From: JAVKSL01 sp039583695
Lineage (GTDB): Bacteria > Actinomycetota > Acidimicrobiia > Acidimicrobiales > JAJPHD01
NCBI GenBank assembly: GCA_039583695.1
Contig: JAVKSL010000081.1
Span: 1-11,389 of the forward strand
Reading direction: 5' to 3'
DNA length: 11,389 nt
Shown: positions 7,532 through 11,389 of the stretch, one piece after another
How positions within the stretch are numbered: the stretch's first letter is position 1
Layout: every line of letters starts with the position of its first letter
Notes under the pieces: model-generated
Seen by the model: the letters and a program-made list of their open reading frames with translations, nothing else
Told to the model about the DNA's origin: nothing
Databases searched by the model: none
Position numbers and translations under genes: made by a program

Positions 7532-8933
7532 GGCCATCAACCGGGTGATACACGGCTCCCACCGGGGAAAGCTCATGTCAGGCCCTGAGCGCCAGCGCGT
7601 CGCGGTGCACGAGGCCGGCCACGCGGTGGTGGCCTCAGCGCTCGGCCAGGCCGCCAACTTGCACCGTGTGTCGATCCTGGCCCAGGGGCCGGGCCTCGGA
7701 CAGACCTCCATCACCGCAGGCTCGGATCGGGTCCTGCTCGCCGGCACCGAGATCGAAGACCTCATGGCGACAGCACTTGGGGGCATAGCGGCCGAGGCGA
7801 TGGTATTTGGGGGCCACAGCACCACCGGAGAAGACGACATAGCGCGCGCCAGCGAGCTGGCCCGGGCGATGGTGGGCCTGTACGGCATGTCGGCGGGCAT
7901 CGGCGCGGTGCGCGTGCTCGCGCGCTACGGCTCCTATCTGGGCGGCGATGCCACCTCCATGGAGGCGGTCGCAGAGTCCACCCAGGCCGCCTTCGACGCC
8001 GAGGTGCGAGCCTTGGTGGATGCCGCTGCGGCCAGGGCGTCCCAGCTGGTCAGCTATCACCGGGCAGCCCTCGACGCCATGGTGGACGCCTTGTTGGAAG
8101 CAGAGACCCTGGAGGGACCCTCACTTGAGGCCCTGATCGAAGCGGTGACCTCAGCAGCACCGCCACCGCCCGCACAGACCACCTTGGTGGGCACGGATGG
8201 CTCGGGGGCACGGATGGCTCGGGCGGGTCGGGGCTCGGCGATGCGAGGACGCCACGCAGGTGGTCGTCGAAGGCGTAGGCCAAGGCGGCGTCACCCAGCT
8301 CGCAGGCACAGGCTCCTTGACCCAGGATCTGCCACGGATCAAAAAGCGGAGCTAGCACCGGGCACCGTAGCCGTCGTGGTCGCAAGCGTGGTGGCCGTGG
8401 TCGCAAGCGTGGTGGCCGTGGTCGCAAGCGTGGTGGCCGTGGCGGCCGGCACCGTGGTCGCCGTGGTCGGCGCACGGGAGACCAGGGCGCTCCCGCTCGC
8501 TGGCGAAACTGGGAAGCCGTGCGAGGGCGGGGTGCCGGTTGCGACGGGTAGCACGGGCGGGGGAAAGACCGTGCTCAACAGCCCAGCGCCAGCGATCTCC
8601 CCCGTTGCCGGTGCAGGAGGAGAGGAGGGCGGGGCCAGGCCCCCCGGCCCGTACGACCAGTTCTGGGCTGCCGCCAGAGGTGCAGTGTCGGGCCAGCGGG
8701 CGCTGAGAACGGTCAGGGGCGCGGCCGCGCTGGTTGAGCTGGCGGAAGGCTGCCCTCTGGCGGGCGCCCGGACAGCGCTCAGCCGAGCCAGGGCAGCGTT
8801 GGGCGTGGTGGCCGCGACGCCCGCCGATGACGACCCGGCCCCGGATGCCTCTAGCCGAGCAATGCCAGAAGACCTGGCACTGGGAGCCCCACCCGCACCG
8901 GGACCAAGGCCCCCGCCCAGACCCCGGGTGTGA
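7299..8933 (+). CDS. ftsH: FtsH-type protease, C-terminal part: end of AAA+ module and zinc peptidase domain, plus a doubtful tail
   Basis: Removing one G at 7295-7298 joins this to the previous entry: RPG is followed by RFDRHITLDPPDVEGR, supplying the arginine-finger region. The AAA+ lid contains TPGFTGADLANVMNEAAL. The M41 peptidase follows with HEAGH (7608-7622), giving two His zinc ligands and the catalytic Glu; the Asp in TTGEDDIARA (7836-7838) is the likely third ligand. Recognisable FtsH sequence ends near 8157, giving a core of about 640 residues. Beyond about 8190 the frame becomes Arg-rich with rare AGG and CGA codons, then a Val/Ala repeat, and it lies antisense to a likely minus-strand gene. 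I doubt that 8190-8933 is translated as protease. Dropping a 17-bp duplication at 8191-8223 would end the protein at the TAG 8276-8278. Coupling to the upstream half is certain at family level. Confidence 0.85.
   Translation, partial: RFDRHITLDPPDVEGRRAILALHGARLPLGDDVDLALVARRTPGFTGADLANVMNEAALLAVRGATPGAKITPAQVSEAINRVIHGSHRGKLMSGPERQRVAVHEAGHAVVASALGQAANLHRVSILAQGPGLGQTSITAGSDRVLLAGTEIEDLMATALGGIAAEAMVFGGHSTTGEDDIARASELARAMVGLYGMSAGIGAVRVLARYGSYLGGDATSMEAVAESTQAAFDAEVRALVDAAAARASQLVSYHRAALDAMVDALLEAETLEGPSLEALIEAVTSAAPPPPAQTTLVGTDGSGARMARAGRGSAMRGRHAGGRRRRRPRRRHPARRHRLLDPGSATDQKAELAPGTVAVVVASVVAVVASVVAVVASVVAVAAGTVVAVVGARETRALPLAGETGKPCEGGVPVATGSTGGGKTVLNSPAPAISPVAGAGGEEGGARPPGPYDQFWAAARGAVSGQRALRTVRGAAALVELAEGCPLAGARTALSRARAALGVVAATPADDDPAPDASSRAMPEDLALGAPPAPGPRPPPRPRV
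8191..8223 (+). repeat. 17-bp tandem duplication in the protease tail
   Basis: GCACGGATGGCTCGGG occurs at 8191-8206 and again at 8208-8223, a 17-bp period. Because 17 is not a multiple of three, the duplication changes the downstream frame. With one copy, the protease frame would reach TAG at 8276-8278 instead of TGA at 8931-8933. Confidence 0.85.
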
Positions 8934-9259
8934 GCCGACCATAATGCAGCGCCCGGGGCAGGGGCCAGCAGCCCCGTGGCCCCGGCCACCCCGAGCGCAG
9001 CAGCAGAGGCGACGGCGAGACCCGAGGCCACCACCCGCAGCAGGCCAGGGGATGCTGACAGGGCTCCGGCCGCCAAGCCCCCCAGGCGGGCGCAGAGACC
9101 GGGGGCGGTCCACGTGAGGCGGGCGGCCAGGCCGCCCACCGCGTGCGCAGGCGCACCCAGACCCTCCCCGGCGGGATCCAGGACCCTGGCCGGGCCTGCG
9201 GCGCTCGACGGGGCTGACGCTGCTTGGTTATGAGCGAGCGAGGGAGGTCCTGAGGTCAT
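8339..9259 (-). CDS. Ala/Pro/Thr-rich single-span membrane protein, probably the membrane half of the sigma/zinc-finger regulator
   Basis: A 306-residue ORF. One hydrophobic segment (about residues 72-100, GLLRVVASGLAVASAAALGV) is followed by a long Ala/Ser/Pro-rich region and a Thr repeat (about residues 274-300), ending TVPGASSAF. Its ATG lies 32 nt inside the end of the sigma-factor ORF, and weak purine-rich signals precede it, so translation may be coupled to the sigma gene. In several actinobacterial ECF groups the sigma domain, zinc finger, membrane helix and extracytoplasmic tail form one polypeptide. Here the second half starts in a different frame, either a natural gene split or a frame error. 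No domain family is recognised. It overlaps the doubtful FtsH tail on the other strand; the membrane helix, Thr linker and sigma context favour this strand, but third codon positions coincide on both strands, so composition cannot decide. Confidence 0.55.
   Translation of the reverse strand: MTSGPPSLAHNQAASAPSSAAGPARVLDPAGEGLGAPAHAVGGLAARLTWTAPGLCARLGGLAAGALSASPGLLRVVASGLAVASAAALGVAGATGLLAPAPGAALWSAHTRGLGGGLGPGAGGAPSARSSGIARLEASGAGSSSAGVAATTPNAALARLSAVRAPARGQPSASSTSAAAPLTVLSARWPDTAPLAAAQNWSYGPGGLAPPSSPPAPATGEIAGAGLLSTVFPPPVLPVATGTPPSHGFPVSPASGSALVSRAPTTATTVPAATATTLATTATTLATTATTLATTTATVPGASSAF
8376..8438 (-). repeat. Three exact 21-bp tandem repeats
   Basis: Three perfect 21-bp copies lie at 8376-8396, 8397-8417 and 8418-8438, with a diverged partial unit after them. 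On the minus strand they encode the seven-residue unit TTLATTA in the membrane-protein ORF. That is a Thr-rich extracytoplasmic linker of the style seen in the surface protein of this window. The period is in frame, so copy number can vary without breaking the gene. Confidence 0.9.
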
Positions 9260-10025
9260 GGAGTGCTGCCTTGCGCTCCCTACAGCCCGCGCACTGGCTC
9301 AGGTGGCCGGCGAGCCTGGTCTGGGCGCCCGGGGGCATGCTCGCGGACACGTAGGCGCCCAGGTGATCGATGGAGAAGCTGCACTCAGGGGTGGTCGCCG
9401 GGGGGACGTGGGCCTGGAGGTAGCCCGCCAGCAGGGCTGCCCGCGCACGGCACGCCAGCTGGTGGACGTGATTGGGCATGATGCCGAGCATTCCGGCGAC
9501 CTCCCGGGCAGAGTACTCCTCGACCTCGGTGAGCCAGAGCACCGAGCGCCACCGCTCGGGCAAGCCCGCCAGGGCCGCTGCCATGACGGCCCAGCCATCC
9601 GTGTCAACCGGCGGAACGTAGCCAGAGCTGCCGGGCAGCTCGGCCCACTCGCGTGGATCTCCACTCGGGAGGACCCTCTGCCTGGCACGAATCACATCGA
9701 CAGCGGCATTCCGGGTGGCGGCCAGCAGGTAGGCCCGAAACGAGGCGACCGCGAGGCTGGCGTCTCCAGTTTCGGGCGAGCCTGCCGCCCGACGCGCCAG
9801 GGCCAAAAGTACGTTTGAGAAGGCATCGGCCACGGCGTCTGCCGCGTCGTGGGGGTCGCCGACCACGGCGCAGGCAAGGCGCCAGGCGGCGCCCACGTGG
9901 CGGCGGTCCAGCTGGGCGAAGGCATCCCTGTCCCCATCTGCTGCCGAGCGGGCGAGCACGGCGTCGTCAAGGCAGCCGAGCTGGGGGAGGCCCTGGGGGC
10001 TGGCCACCGATGACTCAAGGTGCAT
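9228..10025 (-). CDS. ECF-type sigma factor with C-terminal zinc-finger (anti-sigma-like) domain
   Basis: A 265-residue protein from ATG 10025. Region 2 spans about residues 18-115: DGDRDAFAQL, then DPHDAADAVADAFSNVLLAL (2.2), then FRAYLLAATRNAAVDVIRAR (2.3-2.4, promoter -10 contact). Region 4 spans about residues 150-207: LPERWRSVLWLTEVEEYS followed by the helix-turn-helix AREVAGMLGIMPNHVHQLA. The C-terminus (about 220-250) has HLGAYVSASM and then HLSQCAGC, the HxxxCxxC zinc-binding pattern of ZAS anti-sigma domains. The sigma factor may therefore carry its own redox- or zinc-sensitive control domain. The YLQAHV segment after region 4 resembles actinobacterial ECF proteins with zinc-finger and membrane extensions (family knowledge from memory). 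A longer ORF from 10085 exists, but the promoter at 10032-10060 lies inside that extension and the family start fits 10025. No Shine-Dalgarno precedes the ATG. Confidence 0.88.
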   Translation of the reverse strand: MHLESSVASPQGLPQLGCLDDAVLARSAADGDRDAFAQLDRRHVGAAWRLACAVVGDPHDAADAVADAFSNVLLALARRAAGSPETGDASLAVASFRAYLLAATRNAAVDVIRARQRVLPSGDPREWAELPGSSGYVPPVDTDGWAVMAAALAGLPERWRSVLWLTEVEEYSAREVAGMLGIMPNHVHQLACRARAALLAGYLQAHVPPATTPECSFSIDHLGAYVSASMPPGAQTRLAGHLSQCAGCRERKAALHDLRTSLARS

Positions 10026-10031
10026 ATAGGC

Positions 10032-10060
10032 AGGATACCAATAGATACTTGGAGCAGCAA
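10032..10060 (-). promoter_or_regulatory. Candidate sigma-70-type promoter of the sigma-factor gene, leaderless spacing
   Basis: On the minus strand TTGCTG (10060-10055) and TATCCT (10037-10032) are separated by exactly 17 bp and match TTGACA/TATAAT at 3 and 4 of 6 positions. The -10 ends 6 nt before the ATG, so transcription would begin at or next to the start codon. That fits the missing Shine-Dalgarno and the leaderless mRNAs common in actinobacteria. Not proven. Confidence 0.45.
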
Positions 10061-10112
10061 GCTGTCGGGCGATGCCAAGCCGCATTCTTTGGTGGGCGGG
10101 TGAGCTGGCGCA

Positions 10113-10569
10113 CGTAGCGGCCGTCAGCTTTGCCTCGGGCCAGCTCCTCGGTCAGGCGCGGGGTGCGCACGTAGAGGGCGGTGTGGCCCTGGCGCAGGGC
10201 GGCATTCGCCAGGTCGCAGGCCACGAAGGTCTTGCCACAACCGGTGGCTCCGGTGATCAACACGTTGTGCCCCCGGCTGACCCAGCCCGCACCGGCTAAC
10301 GAGGCCATGACCGATCGGTCGAGCCCCCTTGGCGTGCGGAAGTCGATGTCTCAGATCGCCGCGGGATAGCGCAGCTTGGCCGCCTTCAACCGGGAAGCCA
10401 GGCGGCGGGTGTCGCGGGCGTCGGCCTCTTTGTCGGCCAAGAGCCCGAGGCGTTCCTCGAAGCTGAGCTCGCTGAAGGGCCCCGGGCTGGCCTGCTGGTC
10501 GATCAGGCCGGCGGCCATGGCCGTGAGGCCGAGGCCTTCCAGCTTGGCCACGGTGGCGTTCACGAGCAT
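10113..10569 (-). pseudogene. istB: IstB-type transposition helper ATPase, 5' part with in-frame TGA
   Basis: IstB is the AAA+ ATPase that assists the IstA transposase of IS21 elements. ATG 10569 has GGAGG (10584-10580) 10 nt upstream. The N-terminus has KLEGLGLTAMAAGL and FEERLGLLADKEADARDTRR, typical of IstB. The frame is then cut by TGA at 10353-10351, between AAI and DIDFRTPRGLDRSVM, where the family normally reads straight through. After it the same frame resumes with VLITGATGCGKTFVACDLAN (Walker A) and YVRTPRLTEELARGKADGRY. Similarity ends near 10113, before the Walker B motif, and unrelated codons follow. With both a nonsense codon and loss of the second half it cannot make a working ATPase. 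Confidence 0.85.
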
Positions 10570-10810
10570 TCCCCGTCCACCTCCCCGGCGTAATAGGCGC
10601 CGCCGCGCAGGTTGTCGTGCTCGGGCGGGGGCGGAGCGGGTTCCGCACCGGGCAGGGGCAGGCGGTCCAGGTTCTCGGCCAGGATCGACTTGACCGAGGT
10701 GTAGGAGATCGCCCCGGCCATGAGCGCCCGGGCACAGGCGGCGTCGATCCCGGTCGTTGCCGTAGCGGCGGGCCAGGCTCATGATGGCCAGACAGGCCGG
10801 GCTATACACC
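10560..10810 (-). pseudogene. istA: IS21 transposase IstA, C-terminal fragment with frameshift
   Basis: From 10809 leftward one frame reads YSPACLAIMSLARRYGNDR. After a single extra base in the GGG at 10751-10749 a second frame reads IDAACARALMAGAISYTSVK, then SILAENLDRLPLPGAEPAPP and so on to TGA at 10562-10560. This is the usual IstA C-terminus (helical LARRYG and SYTSVKSIL segments, Pro-rich linker). The DDE catalytic domain is absent. An in-frame TAG sits just upstream of YSPACL, so nothing of the transposase continues beyond about 10810. The stop overlaps the istB start, as in intact IS21 elements. Confidence 0.75.
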
Positions 10811-10819
10811 TACATCTCG

Positions 10820-11389
10820 ATGATCCGGGCACGGGGTAAGGCGAAGGGCTCTGCCGGGCTGGTGGCCACCAGGGGTGCTCCCGCCAAGCTAGGCCCCGCC
10901 AAGCTGGCCACCGCTGCTTTGTGGTCGGCCAAAGGCATGACCTACACGGCAATCGCTGCGCGCATGGGCGTGCATGCGACCACTATCGCACGAGCTCTCG
11001 ATCGCCTCCCGGCCCGTCCACACCAGGTCGAACTCGCCTTCGACGCACCCACCGACACCGTCGCACCCACCGACACCGTCGCACCCACCGACACCGTCGC
11101 AGCCACCAACACCGACGCACCCACCGACACCGTCGCACCGGTTGGCGACGCACCGGTTGGTGACGCAGCGGTTGGCGACGACGCAGACCCTTGCGGACAG
11201 GACCTACCCCGGCCCAAGAACCACGATGGGCGGGTGACCAGCGGGCTCGGCCGGCTGGGCGAGGTAGAGGTGCCGAGCGCATATGCAGGGGCGATGTTGT
11301 TGCACGACTTTCTTGACCGGGTGCATGCGAGCGAGATCTTGTCGGTGCTGGCCTCAGGAGGCCCCCGGCGCTATGACGCCAGCGCGCTG
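10820..11389 (+). CDS. Probable transposase, N-terminal part (3' end outside window)
   Basis: The frame is open from ATG 10820 to the window edge (190 codons). Residues about 26-56 form a likely helix-turn-helix: KLATAALWSAKGMTYTAIAA followed by RMGVHATTIARAL, as in DNA-binding heads of transposases and resolvases. A repeat-encoded acidic linker (11045-11179) follows, then PSAYAGAMLLHDFLDRVHAS and GGPRRYDAS. The last segment resembles the start of the catalytic part of large transposase-like proteins, but I cannot name the family. No clear Shine-Dalgarno precedes 10820. It sits head-to-head with the IS21 relic, so this may be a younger element that landed in it. The catalytic residues would lie beyond the window. 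Confidence 0.6.
   Translation, partial: MIRARGKAKGSAGLVATRGAPAKLGPAKLATAALWSAKGMTYTAIAARMGVHATTIARALDRLPARPHQVELAFDAPTDTVAPTDTVAPTDTVAATNTDAPTDTVAPVGDAPVGDAAVGDDADPCGQDLPRPKNHDGRVTSGLGRLGEVEVPSAYAGAMLLHDFLDRVHASEILSVLASGGPRRYDASAL
11045..11179 (+). repeat. In-frame 18-bp and 15-bp tandem repeats in the transposase-like gene
   Basis: Three exact 18-bp units (11045-11098, encoding APTDTV) are followed by one diverged unit (11099-11116) and another exact unit (11117-11134). Three 15-bp units then follow (11135-11179), encoding APVGD, APVGD and AAVGD. All periods are multiples of three, so the linker can change length without a frameshift. Confidence 0.92.

Larger units (their letters stand above)
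10113..10810 (-). mobile_element. Decayed IS21-family relic (istA 3' end and istB 5' half)
   Basis: The minus strand carries the C-terminal end of an IstA transposase and the N-terminal half of the IstB helper ATPase in the standard IS21 order, with overlapping ends. Both outer ends are missing: istA begins only near its last 80 codons, and istB stops just after the Walker A region near 10113. No terminal inverted repeats are visible. The right edge abuts the start of another mobile-element-type gene at 10820, which may have truncated it. Boundaries are approximate, set by loss of similarity. Confidence 0.8.

Noticed and set aside
8352..9113. Second minus-strand ORF through the sigma-linked region (His/Arg-rich)
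   Set aside because: The 21-bp repeat is open in several frames; this frame lacks a membrane helix and a sensible start, and reads as a shadow.
10015..10112. Extension of the IstB frame past 10113 into the sigma start
   Set aside because: Residues after GRYVRQL no longer resemble IstB and overlap the sigma promoter and start codon.
11045..11179. Short tandem repeats considered as a CRISPR array
   Set aside because: Units are contiguous 18-bp and 15-bp in-frame repeats with no spacers and lie within an open reading frame.

Overview
The window is GC-rich, with strong G/C preference at third codon positions and Thr/Pro-rich linkers in secreted proteins. This suggests a high-GC actinobacterium, possibly one of the Acidimicrobiia. 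That placement is inferred from composition and protein style only; no rRNA or other phylogenetic marker is present.

Left part (1-6138, + strand). The end of an unrecognised secreted-type protein is followed by a very large envelope protein. The large protein carries a signal sequence, six kelch repeats, a Thr/Pro linker, seven streptogramin-lyase-like (Vgb) 'WFT' blades, twelve more kelch repeats, a Calx-beta domain interrupted by a Thr/Pro insert, a Pro/Gln-rich stalk and a C-terminal membrane anchor with a basic tail. If each set folds as expected, this is about four beta-propellers in tandem. The reading frame breaks once, at a G6C5 run (2266-2276), inside the Vgb propeller.

Middle part (6233-8933, + strand). 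This is a divergent FtsH-type membrane AAA+ zinc protease. It has two membrane segments, Walker A and B, the HEAGH zinc motif, and a Leu in place of the usual pore-loop Phe. Its frame is broken by one extra G at 7295-7298. Past about 8190 the frame stays open only because of a 17-bp tandem duplication, and this tail runs antisense to the next gene.

Right-centre part (8339-10025, - strand). An ECF sigma factor carries its own C-terminal zinc-finger (anti-sigma type) domain. It overlaps by 32 nt an ORF with one membrane segment and a Thr-rich repeat. The pair looks like a split version of the sigma / zinc-finger / membrane proteins found in actinobacteria. A plausible promoter placed for a leaderless mRNA precedes the sigma gene.

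Right part (10113-11389). A decayed IS21-family relic (3' end of istA and 5' half of istB, with a nonsense codon and a frameshift) sits 88 bp upstream of the sigma start codon. A divergent + strand gene, probably the N-terminus of a transposase with a helix-turn-helix and a repeat-encoded linker, runs off the window edge.

Taken together, the intact content is envelope-oriented: a giant surface protein, a membrane protease and a membrane-linked sigma factor. A functional link among them is only a hypothesis. Several frame breaks fall in short G/C runs, so sequencing or assembly error must be excluded before any of these genes is called a pseudogene.
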